From Herbidospora sakaeratensis (GTDB lineage: Bacteria > Actinomycetota > Actinomycetes > Streptosporangiales > Streptosporangiaceae): 64,000 nucleotides of DNA. The DNA lies in contig NZ_BBXC01000007.1 in NCBI RefSeq assembly GCF_001570525.1, forward strand, positions 1,329,024 through 1,393,023. The letters run 5' to 3'. The notes beneath the pieces were generated by a model. It was not told the origin of the DNA and made no database searches. It saw only the letters and a program-made list of their open reading frames with translations. Shown piece by piece: positions 35,916 through 44,054 of this stretch. Made by a program: the position numbers and the translations under genes. The number at the start of each line of letters is the position of its first letter. Position 1 is the stretch's first letter.

Positions 35916-36317
35916 ATGGCGATGCGGCGCACGGCCGTCAACCCGGTGACGTGGTCGGCGGACCTGGGCTTCAACCAGGGCGAACTGGTCTCGGGTGAAA
36001 CGCGGACCCTCTACCTGTCGGGCCAGACGGCGATGGACGCCGACGGCAGACCCCAGCACGCCGACGACCTGGCCGGGCAACTGGCGCTGAGCCTCGACAA
36101 CGTGGAGGCGGTGCTGGCGGAGGCCGGCATGTCGCTGGGGAACCTGGTCAGGCTGAACGTGTACACGACCGACGTCGACCTGCTGTTCCGGCACTACGGC
36201 GTGCTGGCCGCGCGGCTCGGGGCGGCGGGTGCGGCGCCGGCGACGACGATGCTCGGGGTGACGCGGCTGGCGATCGCGGGTCAGCTGGTCGAACTGGAGG
36301 GAACTGCGGTGGCGTGA
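35916..36317 (+). CDS. RidA/YjgF-family enamine/imine deaminase
   Basis: 133 aa, family length. ADLGFNQGELVSGETRTLYLSGQTAMD covers the conserved N-terminal sheet (in parts), then VRLNVYTTDVDLLF and the late E in LVELEG. The usual substrate-binding Arg of canonical RidA near residue 105 is not obvious, so activity may differ. ATG 35916 with GGAG 8 nt upstream. Divergent from the WYL regulator. Confidence 0.85.
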   Translation: MAMRRTAVNPVTWSADLGFNQGELVSGETRTLYLSGQTAMDADGRPQHADDLAGQLALSLDNVEAVLAEAGMSLGNLVRLNVYTTDVDLLFRHYGVLAARLGAAGAAPATTMLGVTRLAIAGQLVELEGTAVA

Positions 36318-36412
36318 CGCGCCGCACCATCGGGTCGGCCGGGTTGTGAGATGTGGGAATCATCCGCGTAACACGGCCGTTGACCGGAATGCGGCCCGCC
36401 GACGGGATCCGC

Positions 36413-36452
36413 CCGGACGAGACGCGCCGTACCCGGACTGCCAAGACGACGC
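36413..36452 (+). promoter_or_regulatory. Guanidine-III (ykkC-III) riboswitch
   Basis: The element reads CCGGACGAGACGCGCCGTAC at 36413-36432 and continues CCGGACTGCCAAGACGACGC to 36452. It keeps the ykkC-III hallmarks as I recall them: the CCGGACGAG opening, GCGCCGTACCCGG, a CAAGACG strand and closing CGC, arranged as a small pseudoknot. AAAGGAG (36457-36463) follows at once and GCTCC can pair with GGAGC, consistent with translational control. The SMR exporter starts at 36469. Confidence 0.88.
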
Positions 36453-36468
36453 TCCGAAAGGAGCCGTC

Positions 36469-36792
36469 ATGGCCTGGATCCTCCTCATCGCCGCCGGTCT
36501 GTTCGAGGTCGCGATGGCCTACTCGCTCAAGCTCAGCGACGGGTTCTCCGTGCCGGTCCCCGCCGTCGCCTTCGCCGGCTTCGCGATCCTCAGCTTCGGC
36601 CTGCTGGCGGTCGCGCTGAAGAGCCTCGACGTCGGCACCGCCTACGCCGTCTGGACCGGCATCGGCGCGGTCGGCACGGCCACCCTCGGCATGATCGTGC
36701 TGGGCGACGACGTGAGCCCCTTGAAGATCGCGTCGATCGTCCTCATCCTCGCGGGGGTGGTCGGCCTCAACCTGGCCGGCGCCGGTCACTGA
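36469..36792 (+). CDS. gdx: SMR-family guanidinium exporter (Gdx/SugE type)
   Basis: 107 aa, four membrane helices. Essential Glu13 in MAWILLIAAGLFEVAMAYSL, followed by LKLSDGF and YAVWTGIGAVGTATLGM, the Gdx/SugE subtype signature. The guanidine riboswitch directly upstream makes guanidinium the expected substrate (guanidinium/proton antiport). It is a single-gene unit here, whereas homodimeric Gdx proteins work without a partner. The tail overlaps the converging SDR gene by 26 bp. Confidence 0.92.
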   Translation: MAWILLIAAGLFEVAMAYSLKLSDGFSVPVPAVAFAGFAILSFGLLAVALKSLDVGTAYAVWTGIGAVGTATLGMIVLGDDVSPLKIASIVLILAGVVGLNLAGAGH

Positions 36793-37555
36793 GGGCCCGG
36801 ACGGTCTCCTCGAAACGGCGCGCCTCGTCCACGTCGACGGCGTGGGCGAGGCGCCGGCCTCTGCGCCACATCGTGAGCGGTTCGGCCGGTGGGCGGTCGA
36901 CGAGGGCGGCGATCGGCGGGATCGCCCGGGACACCGGCTGGGCGAACACCGCCGACGCCGCCCGCACGATGCCGCGCAGCGGCTGCCTGAAGGGCTCGTG
37001 CAGGCCCGTCGCCACGAACACCGGGTTGTACAGGACGTATCTCACGCGTTCGGCGACATAGGCCGCCCCGAGCAACTCGCCGGCCCTGGCTCCCTGCATG
37101 GTCGCGGTCAGCGGGCGGTAGCTCTTCGTGAGCTGGAGGTCGTCCCAGTGGATGCGGCCGCCCTGGCCGGCGCCGCACAGGTTGACGATCACCGGGGCGG
37201 CCGCCCGTTCGAGCGGGCCGCGTAGTCCTTCGGCCAGCACATGGCGGTTGAGCACGTAGAGGGCGAAGGTGTGCTCGAAGCCCTCTTCGGTGACCACCCG
37301 CACGGGGTTGAAGCGGAACGCCGCGAGGATCAGGGCGTCGATCACGGGGTGCTCGGTGGCCAGCCGGTTCACCAGGTCATGAGTGTGGCGCAGCGAGCTG
37401 AGGTCGCATCTGACGAACCGGATGCCGGGCGTGTCCTCGTGGGGGCGGCTTCCGCTGGCCACGACCACGACCTGGTCGCCGCGTGCGGCGTGGTGGTGGG
37501 CCAGGGCCTTGCCGATGCCGTGCGTGCCACCGGTGATGACGATCGTCCGAGTCAT
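36767..37555 (-). CDS. SDR-family protein (degenerate active site)
   Basis: 262 aa. Cofactor motif TGGTHGIGKAL near residue 8, then DLSSLRHTHDLV. The Rossmann N-terminal half is clear and resembles the retinol-dehydrogenase-like group. After IVNLCGAGQGG the expected Tyr-x-x-x-Lys is not found; ATMQGARAGELLGA occupies that place. Divergent from a TetR gene; a perfect inverted repeat lies in the gap. Enzymatic role uncertain. Confidence 0.8.
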   Translation of the reverse strand: MTRTIVITGGTHGIGKALAHHHAARGDQVVVVASGSRPHEDTPGIRFVRCDLSSLRHTHDLVNRLATEHPVIDALILAAFRFNPVRVVTEEGFEHTFALYVLNRHVLAEGLRGPLERAAAPVIVNLCGAGQGGRIHWDDLQLTKSYRPLTATMQGARAGELLGAAYVAERVRYVLYNPVFVATGLHEPFRQPLRGIVRAASAVFAQPVSRAIPPIAALVDRPPAEPLTMWRRGRRLAHAVDVDEARRFEETVRALSDRRRPG

Positions 37556-37572
37556 GACTTGAGAGCTCCCTC

Positions 37573-37603
37573 AACTTGAGACAGGCCTCAAGTTAGCTAG
37601 GGT
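37573..37603. promoter_or_regulatory. TetR operator and leaderless tetR promoter
   Basis: Perfect inverted repeat AACTTGAG, 6-nt spacer, CTCAAGTT (37573-37594). A further ACTTGAG half-site lies at about 37557. The tetR -10 box TAGGGT (37598-37603) overlaps the right edge and is followed by 7 nt and ATG 37611. Confidence 0.78.
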
Positions 37604-37610
37604 GGCGGTC

Positions 37611-38207
37611 ATGCGCAAGGACGCCGTACAGAACCGCGAGCGCCTGCTTCGCGCGGCGCGGCAGCTGTTCGCCGACCGCGGGCTCGACGTGCCGCTCGAC
37701 GAGATCGCGCGGGTGGCGGGGGTGAGCATCGGCACGCTCTACAACCGGTTCCCCACCCGCGACGCCCTGGTGGAGGCGGTCTTCGCCGACCGGAGGGCGA
37801 CCGTCGCCGACCTGGCAGAGCGGGCCCTCGCGGCCGACGACGCCTGGGACGGGTTCGCCGGCTTCCTCACCGGGGTGTGCGAGCTGCAGGCGGCCGACCT
37901 CGGCTACAACGACCTCGCCGCGCGGACCGCGCCCGTCGACGGCGACCGGGGACCCGCGCTGATGATCGAGATCGTCGAACGGGCCCAGCGTGCCGGAACC
38001 CTGCGGGGCGACGTCACGCTCACCGACCTGGCCTTCGTGATCTGGGGCGTCGCGGCGACCATCGCCGCCACCCGCCAGACGGCCCCGGGGGCCTGGCGGC
38101 GTCACCTCGCCCTGATGCTCGACGGCCTGCGCGCCGGCGCGGCCCGGCCGCTGCCGGGTCCGCCCATGTCCGCCGGCCAGGCCGGGGCCGCGCTGCGGGA
38201 CTGCTGA
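37611..38207 (+). CDS. TetR/AcrR-family transcriptional regulator
   Basis: 198 aa from ATG 37611 (leaderless; a start three codons upstream would fall inside the -10 region). HTH: NRERLLRAARQLFADRGLDV, PLDEIARVAGVSIGTLYNRF and PTRDALVEAVFADR. Divergent from the SDR-like gene, with an operator covering its own promoter. A terminator hairpin follows at once. Confidence 0.9.
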   Translation: MRKDAVQNRERLLRAARQLFADRGLDVPLDEIARVAGVSIGTLYNRFPTRDALVEAVFADRRATVADLAERALAADDAWDGFAGFLTGVCELQAADLGYNDLAARTAPVDGDRGPALMIEIVERAQRAGTLRGDVTLTDLAFVIWGVAATIAATRQTAPGAWRRHLALMLDGLRAGAARPLPGPPMSAGQAGAALRDC

Positions 38208-38209
38208 GC

Positions 38210-38236
38210 CGGGGGCGGGACCTCGTCCCGCCCCCG
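38210..38236. terminator. Bidirectional hairpin terminator
   Basis: Perfect 11-bp stem CGGGGGCGGGA with its complement at 38226-38236 and a 5-nt loop, between the stops of the converging TetR (38207) and secreted-protein (38243) genes. Confidence 0.82.
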
Positions 38237-38242
38237 CTGTTC

Positions 38243-39322
38243 CTATTGGGTCGAGGTGTACGACACGAACGACGCGCGGTCGGCGCGGGTCACGTTGGTC
38301 CAGCACTGCACGTTGCGCACCATGGCGACGCCGCCCATGGTGTTCCAGACCGACTGCAGGTTGCAGTGGTCGGGGTTGTTGCCGTAGGCCGTCACCTGGA
38401 CGTGGTCGATCGCGTAGCCCACCAGGGGGAACGTGACCAGGCGCAGGCCCAGGCCGGACGACCGGACCGTGTTCACCCCGCCCTGCGAGTTGTAGTTGAC
38501 GCCCGGCGGGGCCGGCGCGTAGGGACCGGGGTTGGCCGGGGTGTGGTCGAAGGTGTAGCCGAACGCCTTCGGCGGCACCCAGCGGCCGTTGATGTTGCGC
38601 TCCCGCTGGTAGGTCAGGCTCCAGCCGGAGTGCATCGGGGTGTTGACCCCGTTGAAGCACCGGATCTCGATCTGCTGGACGACCGCTCCCGGCACCCAGT
38701 TGACGACCTTGCACCTGGCCTGGGTCAGGTCGTTCTGCGCGGTCACCTGGATGCCGCCGGCCACGGCGGCCGAGCCGAGGCCGTTCATGTCGACCTTGTA
38801 CCAGCCCACGCCCAGCACGCTGACGAGGTTCGCGCCGCCCGCGGAGTTGTAGGAGGCGATGGTCCCGCCGTTGTAGTGCACGTAGCCGAAGCCCTGGCCG
38901 GCGGGGCCGGCCATCGGGGGCGTGCTCTCCGACCAGGTGACCGTGAACGGCGTGGTCACCGGCGCGCCGCCGAACTGGTGACACCTGACCACGACGATCT
39001 GGTCGGGGCCGACCGGCATCCACTTGGCGACCTGGCAGATGTTCGGCCCGGTCGACACGGCGGTGGCGTGGGCGACGCCGCCGGGGCCGGCGATCTGCGG
39101 GAACCGGACGATGGTCTCGCCGGGCACGCCCGGGGTCACGCTGACGTTGAAGCCGCCCGGCCAGCTTCCAGCCTGGTGGGCGAGGCTGGGGATGCCGGCG
39201 GGGACGTTGACGTAGGCGTAGCCCCAGCGGTTCGGGACGGCGGCCTGCGCGGGCGTCGTGGCGACCTGCACGAGGCCGAGGGCGATCGCGACCGCCAGCA
39301 GGGTCCTTGATAATCGCGTCAC
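38243..39322 (-). CDS. Secreted three-repeat beta-protein, copy 1
   Basis: 359 aa from GTG 39322 (GGAAGGAA upstream). Signal peptide about 1-28 with AQA-A cleavage. The mature part is three related units of about 100-105 residues. Each has a V-x-V-TA segment, then C-x-x-x-x-W, V/I-x-C and a closing strand (ICQVAKW..VVRC; RCKVVNW..EIRC; HCNLQSVW..NVQC), so one disulfide per unit is likely. No family recognised. Codon 4 is TTA, a bldA-type codon. A close homologue of the same length lies at 58.4 kb. The 27 bp upstream block and this leader are conserved between the two copies. Confidence 0.82.
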   Translation of the reverse strand: MTRLSRTLLAVAIALGLVQVATTPAQAAVPNRWGYAYVNVPAGIPSLAHQAGSWPGGFNVSVTPGVPGETIVRFPQIAGPGGVAHATAVSTGPNICQVAKWMPVGPDQIVVVRCHQFGGAPVTTPFTVTWSESTPPMAGPAGQGFGYVHYNGGTIASYNSAGGANLVSVLGVGWYKVDMNGLGSAAVAGGIQVTAQNDLTQARCKVVNWVPGAVVQQIEIRCFNGVNTPMHSGWSLTYQRERNINGRWVPPKAFGYTFDHTPANPGPYAPAPPGVNYNSQGGVNTVRSSGLGLRLVTFPLVGYAIDHVQVTAYGNNPDHCNLQSVWNTMGGVAMVRNVQCWTNVTRADRASFVSYTSTQ

Positions 39323-39344
39323 GGGTTTCCTTCCGGTTGGAGAG

Positions 39345-39396
39345 GTTGTCACGCCGTTCATAAACCGGAAACGCGATTGTGAGAAGCGGGGGTCCC
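39345..39396 (-). promoter_or_regulatory. Conserved upstream block of secreted-protein copy 1
   Basis: The 27 bp at 39345-39371 (minus strand, beginning TTTCCGGTTTATGAACG) are identical to 58331-58357 upstream of copy 2. A GGGAC box at 39396-39392 lies 20 nt before it; copy 2 has GGAAC at exactly the same distance. This suggests a shared promoter, perhaps recognised by an ECF sigma factor (GGAAC-type -35). Confidence 0.55.
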
Positions 39397-39427
39397 GCTA
39401 AGTGAGACCACCGCCGCGCGGCCGCGA

Positions 39428-40465
39428 TCAGAGCCACAACCGGCGGGTGAGGCCCGTCAGGATTCGCGTCACGGGTTCGGCCGTGGCGTTGTGGTAGCCG
39501 GTGCCGGCCCACAGGTTGACGCGTTCGGGGTCGCCCGCGGCGGCGGCCGCCTTCCGGATCGGGCTGGTCAGGTGGTGGAGGGCCGGGTAGCCCAACGGGG
39601 CCCGGGCCGTGTAGCGGTCGGTGAACTCGTTGCGCAGGCCGCGGGCCGGGCGGCCGGTGAAGGCGCGGGTGATCACCGTGCACCGGCGCCGGGCGTCGGC
39701 CAGCGCGTCGCGGTGGGGGGCCGAGGCGCCGCTCTCGTCGGACCGCAGCAGCACGGTTCCGACGCTCACCGCGTCGGCGCCGGCGGCCAGGGCCGTGCCG
39801 ACGGCGGTCGGGGTCGCGATGCCGCCTGCGGCGATCAGCGGCAGCCGAACGGCCGCGCGCACCTCGCCGAGCAGCTGGGGGAGGGGCGTCTCGGGCGGGA
39901 CCCGGCCGGGGGTGAGGGTGCCCGAGTGGCCGCCGGCGGCGGACGACTGGACCGCCAGGAGGTCGACGCCCCGTTCGGCGGCGGCCCGGGCCTCCTCGGC
40001 CGAGGTGACGGTCTGCACGACGAGGGTGCCGGCGGCGCGCAGGGCCGCGACGGTCCGGGCCTCCGGGAGGCCGAAGGTGAAGCTCACCACCGGGACCGGG
40101 TCGGCCAGCAGCAGGTCGATCTTCTCGTGCCAGTGGTCGTCGTCCTCGGTCGCCTCGACGCCGCCGACGTCCAGGCCGTAGCGGTCGGCCTCGGGGCGCA
40201 GCAGGCCGGCGTACTCGCGGTAGCGGGCCGGGTCGACCGGGACGGGGTTGGGCGCGAAGACGTTCACCCCGAAGAGCACACCCGCCGCGCGGACCTGGCC
40301 GATCTGATCGGCGAGCGCGGCCGGCGTCTTGTAGCCCGCGGCCACGAAGCCGAGGCCGCCCGCCTTCGCCGCCGCGACCACCAGCGCCGGGGTGCTGGCC
40401 CCGCCGGCCATCGGAGCCGCCAGGACGGGGGAGGTCAGTCCCAGGCCGCTGAGGGTACTGTGCAC
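39428..40465 (-). CDS. Nitronate monooxygenase (2-nitropropane dioxygenase family)
   Basis: 345 aa, FMN-dependent TIM barrel. LAAPMAGGASTPALV at the N-terminus, GYKTPAALADQI, VSFTFGLP, VQSSAAGGHSGT (phosphate/FMN loop), LIAAGGIATP and AGADAVSVGTVLL. Known members oxidise toxic alkyl nitronates such as propionate 3-nitronate. Divergent from a LysR gene, its likely activator. The usual catalytic His of class I enzymes is not certain by eye. Confidence 0.9.
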   Translation of the reverse strand: MHSTLSGLGLTSPVLAAPMAGGASTPALVVAAAKAGGLGFVAAGYKTPAALADQIGQVRAAGVLFGVNVFAPNPVPVDPARYREYAGLLRPEADRYGLDVGGVEATEDDDHWHEKIDLLLADPVPVVSFTFGLPEARTVAALRAAGTLVVQTVTSAEEARAAAERGVDLLAVQSSAAGGHSGTLTPGRVPPETPLPQLLGEVRAAVRLPLIAAGGIATPTAVGTALAAGADAVSVGTVLLRSDESGASAPHRDALADARRRCTVITRAFTGRPARGLRNEFTDRYTARAPLGYPALHHLTSPIRKAAAAAGDPERVNLWAGTGYHNATAEPVTRILTGLTRRLWL

Positions 40466-40524
40466 GATCGGTCCTCTCGGTGTGTCGTCACTCTGACGCT
40501 AGGTCGCCCCGGAGCCATCCGGAA

Positions 40525-40549
40525 ATGCCCATTGTGGTGCATCTATGCT
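40525..40549. promoter_or_regulatory. LysR-type operator and lysR promoter box
   Basis: ATGC-N10-GCAT dyad at 40525-40542, beside TATGCT (40544-40549), a -10 box 8 nt before the LysR ATG. Position between the divergent nitronate monooxygenase and LysR genes fits autoregulation. Confidence 0.5.
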
Positions 40550-40557
40550 TGACGGTT

Positions 40558-41403
40558 ATGGATGTGGAGCTGCGGCACCTGCGGGCGTTCGTCACCGTGG
40601 CCCGGCTGGGGTCGTTCACCCGCGCGGCCGACGAGATGGCGCTCACCCAGCCCGCGCTGAGCCGGACCGTGCGCCAGCTGGAGGACGCGCTCCAGGTGCG
40701 GCTGCTCGACCGCAGCTCCCGGCACGTCGAGCTCACGGGCGAGGGGCGGCAGTTCCTGGACGACGCTGAGAGGGTGCTCGCCGACGTCGACCGCGCCGTG
40801 TCGGCGGCCCGGCGGCAGAGCCGGGTCCGGCTGGGTTTCAGCTGGCTGCTGCCCGACCCGTGGGCGCAGGAGATGATCAACCGGTTCGAGGAGGCGACCG
40901 GGAGCACGGTCGTCATGGTCCGCGCCGACGACGTGATCGCGGCCGTGGAGCGCGGCACCGTCGACGTCGGGCTGCTGCGGGGCGACCTGAGACACCCCGC
41001 CTCGGGCGAGCTGCGGCTCGTCCACCTCTTCGACGAGACGCGCGTGGCGGTCTGCGACCTCAACAGCGACCTGGCCGCCCGCGACCACGTCGACTGGGAG
41101 GAGATCCCCGACTGGCCCCTGGTCGTCAACGTCCTCAGCGGGACCACCGGGCCGTGGTCGTGGTCCGACCGGCAACCCCGCGCCGTCGTCGAGACCGAGA
41201 ACTTCGACGAGTGGATCGAGTCGGTCGCCGCCGGGCGCGGCATCGGGGTGGTGCCGGAGGTGGCCCGGCGGCGCTCCGTCCACCCCGCCGTCACGTACGT
41301 GCCGCTGCGGAACGCCCCGCCGATCCCGGTGTCGCTGGCCTTCGTGCCCGGCAGGCAGGAGCGGCTGGTGCGCGCGTTCGTGGAGGCCGCCCTGCAGGCG
41401 TGA
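40558..41403 (+). CDS. LysR-family transcriptional regulator
   Basis: 281 aa. LysR HTH: LRHLRAFVTVARLGSFTRAADEMALTQPALSRTVRQLEDAL lies at residues 5-45 (quoted in family order), then a periplasmic-binding-like effector domain. ATG 40558 is the conserved MDVELRHL start; longer in-frame starts would overlap the operator. Divergent from nitronate monooxygenase, which it should control in response to a nitronate or a related substrate. Confidence 0.9.
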   Translation: MDVELRHLRAFVTVARLGSFTRAADEMALTQPALSRTVRQLEDALQVRLLDRSSRHVELTGEGRQFLDDAERVLADVDRAVSAARRQSRVRLGFSWLLPDPWAQEMINRFEEATGSTVVMVRADDVIAAVERGTVDVGLLRGDLRHPASGELRLVHLFDETRVAVCDLNSDLAARDHVDWEEIPDWPLVVNVLSGTTGPWSWSDRQPRAVVETENFDEWIESVAAGRGIGVVPEVARRRSVHPAVTYVPLRNAPPIPVSLAFVPGRQERLVRAFVEAALQA

Positions 41404-41407
41404 CGGC

Positions 41408-42055
41408 TCAGGGCGCCAGCCCGGTCTCGTACGCGATGATGACCAGCTGCACCCGGTCGCGGGCGGCCAGCTTCACCAGCAGCCGCGTCACGTGGGCCTT
41501 GACCGTCGCCGCGCTGATGAACAACTCGGCCGCGATCTCGGCGTTCGACCGGCCGCGCCCGATCAGGGTCAGCACCTCGCGCTCGCGGTCGGTGATCACG
41601 GCCAGCGACCGGGGCTCGGGACGGGGTTCCGGCCGGGCGGCGAAGGCCGCGATCAATCGGCGGGTCACGGCGGGCGCGATCAGGGCGTCACCGGCGGCGA
41701 CCACCCGCACCGCGCTCAGGATGTCGTCGAGCGCCATGTCCTTGACCAGGAACCCGGCCGCTCCGGCGCGCAGGGCGCCGTAGACGTTCGCGTCGTCGTC
41801 GAAGGTCGTCAGCACCACCACCCGGGCGGTCCCGCCCGCCTCGGTGATCCGCCGGGTCGCCTCGATGCCGTCCATGCCGGGCATCCGCAGGTCCATCACG
41901 ACCACGTCGGGGGCGAGTTCTCCGGTGAGGCGGACCGCCTCGGCGCCGGTGCCGGCCTCGCCCGCGACCTCCAGGCCGGGCGCGTCGGCGATGACCATGC
42001 GCAGCGCGGTCCGGATCAGCGGCTGGTCGTCGGCCAGCAGCACGCGCACGGTCAC
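41408..42055 (-). CDS. NarL/FixJ-family response regulator
   Basis: 215 aa. Receiver domain with DD at residues 9-10, phospho-acceptor D55 (VVVMDLRMPGMDG), T in LTTFDDD and K in LVKDMAL. The C-terminal LuxR-type HTH has LTDREREVL-like TDREREVLTLIGRGRSNAEIA and TVKAHVTRLL. GTG 42055 overlaps the kinase stop (4 bp), so kinase and regulator are coupled. Targets unknown; no obvious efflux operon is next to it apart from the secreted hydrolase on the other strand. Confidence 0.93.
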   Translation of the reverse strand: MTVRVLLADDQPLIRTALRMVIADAPGLEVAGEAGTGAEAVRLTGELAPDVVVMDLRMPGMDGIEATRRITEAGGTARVVVLTTFDDDANVYGALRAGAAGFLVKDMALDDILSAVRVVAAGDALIAPAVTRRLIAAFAARPEPRPEPRSLAVITDREREVLTLIGRGRSNAEIAAELFISAATVKAHVTRLLVKLAARDRVQLVIIAYETGLAP

Positions 42056-43113
42056 CGCGCCTCCACCGGCAGCCGCGCCGCCACCCGGAACCCGCCCCCG
42101 GGCGCGGGACCGGCCGTGAACTCGCCGCCCAGCAGCGCCGCCCGCTCCCGCATGCCGGCCAGCCCGAACCCCGGCACGATCGGCCCCCGGCCGCCCCGCC
42201 CGCCGTCGACGACCTCGACGGCCACCTCGGCCTCGCGGTAGTCGATCGTCACCGCGCACGAGCCGGTCGCGGCGTGCCGGGCCACGTTGGTGACGGCCTC
42301 CTGGATGATCCGGTACGCCGCCCTGTCGACCTCCGGCGGCAACGTCCGCCGCCCGCCGCGTTCCCGGATCTCCACGCGCACCCCCGTCGCGGCGAGCCGC
42401 GGCAGGTCGGCCAGCCCGCCCGAGGGGGCCGGGTCGCCGTCGCGCAGCGCCACCAGCAGGCGGCGCAGCCCCGTGAGCACCTCGCGCCCGGCCGTCTCGA
42501 TCTCGCCGAGCGCCCGCGCCGCCTCGTCGGGCCGGGTCTCGATCACCCGCCGGGCCGCCCCGGCTTGGAAGGCGATCACGCCCATGGAGTGGGCGACCGT
42601 GTCGTGCAGCTCGCGGGAGATGCGCAGCCGCTCGTCGGTGACGGCCTGGGCGGCGGTCCAGCCGACGCGCGCGGCGGTGTGCTCGCCGGCCTGCCCGACG
42701 GCCCGGCCGAGCAACCAGGCGATCACGGTGAACAGCACCACCACGGAGTAGGCGGGCGGGGCGGACAGCAGGCAGAGGATCTCCACCCCCGCCGCGGCGG
42801 CCAGGGCGACCGCCGAGACGCGCCGGGCGGCGGTGGCGGCGATCCGGTAGAGGGCGAAGTCGACCACGGCGAACTGGGCGAACGGCAGCACCCCGACGGA
42901 GAGCAGGCCGCCGACCGGCAGCGTGACCAGCAACAGGGCGAGCCCCGGCAGCGGCCGCCGGTCGAGCAGCCATCCGCCCGCCACGACCAGCACGGTCGTG
43001 ACCGCCAGCACGGCCACATCGGAGCCCCCGGGGGAGCCGCCACGCGACAACACCACGACCAGCACGCCGACCGCCCACGGCGGGACCGTCCACCACAAGC
43101 CCGGTTGACCCAT
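42052..43113 (-). CDS. Membrane sensor histidine kinase (NarL-type partner, HisKA_3)
   Basis: 353 aa from ATG 43113. TACGAT (43125-43120, minus) followed by 6 nt and ATG marks a leaderless start. About five membrane helices in residues 10-138. HisKA_3 dimerisation helix with H170 in RISRELHDTVAHSMGV. HATPase_c domain with N-box QEAVTNVARHA and GFGLAGMRERAALLGG. The short extracytoplasmic loops suggest an intramembrane-sensing kinase, as with many cell-envelope stress systems. Confidence 0.92.
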   Translation of the reverse strand: MGQPGLWWTVPPWAVGVLVVVLSRGGSPGGSDVAVLAVTTVLVVAGGWLLDRRPLPGLALLLVTLPVGGLLSVGVLPFAQFAVVDFALYRIAATAARRVSAVALAAAAGVEILCLLSAPPAYSVVVLFTVIAWLLGRAVGQAGEHTAARVGWTAAQAVTDERLRISRELHDTVAHSMGVIAFQAGAARRVIETRPDEAARALGEIETAGREVLTGLRRLLVALRDGDPAPSGGLADLPRLAATGVRVEIRERGGRRTLPPEVDRAAYRIIQEAVTNVARHAATGSCAVTIDYREAEVAVEVVDGGRGGRGPIVPGFGLAGMRERAALLGGEFTAGPAPGGGFRVAARLPVEAR

Positions 43114-43214
43114 GGGCCGATCGTAGGTTCGCGGCGGTGGGCGAGGAATCGGACCGTGGTCGTACACCCCGGCTCCGACGCGCCCCTTCGGCGGGCTGCG
43201 GCATCGTCCCCGGC

Positions 43215-44054
43215 ATGAAGCGTCTGCTGGGATCACTCCTGCTCACCGCGTCCGTGGCCGTGCCGGTCGGCGGCCAGGGCGTCGCCGCGCCGCCGGCGAC
43301 CCCGGTGGCCTTCGGCCCGGCGCAGTACACCCTGACCAGGGAGGCCATCGGCCGCGCCGCCCGGCAGGCCGCCGAACGGGGCGACGCCACGCGGGCCGCG
43401 TCGTTGCGCGCGATGGCGGTTCCGGCGCGCACGTTCCTGGCCTTCGACGGCCACGACGGTGGCACGGCGATCGAGGTCGTCGGCGCGCTCCCGGCCCGGA
43501 CCGTCGCGATCCTGGTCCCCGGCGCGGGCACCACCCTCGACGCCTACGGGCGGCTCCGGGGCGGCGCGCTGCGCCTCCACGCCGCGCTCGGGCCCGGTTC
43601 GGCGGTCGTCGCCTGGCTCGGCTACCCGGCCCCGCGCCTGCTCAGCCTCGGCTCGGTGACCACCACCCGCGCCGACGCGGCGGCCCCGCGCCTGCGCGCG
43701 TTCGTCACCCGGCTCGCCGCCGCCCACCCGGCCGCGCGGATCTCGCTGCTCTGCCACTCCTACGGCGCCGTCGTGTGCGCCCGCGCCGCGCCGGGCCTGC
43801 CCGTCGAAAACCTGGTCCTGTACGGCTCCGCCGGCGTCCCGGCCCCGTCGGCCGCCGCCCTGCGCAGCCCGGGGACCGTCTGGGCCGGCCGGGGCCGGGC
43901 CGACTGGATCGGCGACGTGCCGGCGATCTTCGGACCCGACCCCGCGGCCCCGGGCTTCGGGGCGCGGCCGTTCGACGCCGGCGACGCCGGGCACGGCGAC
44001 TACCTGCTGGGCCGGTCGCTGATGAGCATCGCCCGGATCGTGGCCCATGCGTGA
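43215..44054 (+). CDS. Secreted alpha/beta-hydrolase (DUF1023-like)
   Basis: 279 aa. Signal peptide 1-25 (LLGSLLLTASVAVPVGGQGVAA). The mature domain has VAILVPGAGTTLDAYG, Ser elbow LLCHSYGAV and a late DAGHGDYL with the likely His, matching actinobacterial DUF1023 alpha/beta-hydrolases. ATG 43215 is chosen because the signal peptide begins there. Its last 8 bp overlap the acyltransferase ATG, so both are probably co-transcribed. Confidence 0.82.
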   Translation: MKRLLGSLLLTASVAVPVGGQGVAAPPATPVAFGPAQYTLTREAIGRAARQAAERGDATRAASLRAMAVPARTFLAFDGHDGGTAIEVVGALPARTVAILVPGAGTTLDAYGRLRGGALRLHAALGPGSAVVAWLGYPAPRLLSLGSVTTTRADAAAPRLRAFVTRLAAAHPAARISLLCHSYGAVVCARAAPGLPVENLVLYGSAGVPAPSAAALRSPGTVWAGRGRADWIGDVPAIFGPDPAAPGFGARPFDAGDAGHGDYLLGRSLMSIARIVAHA

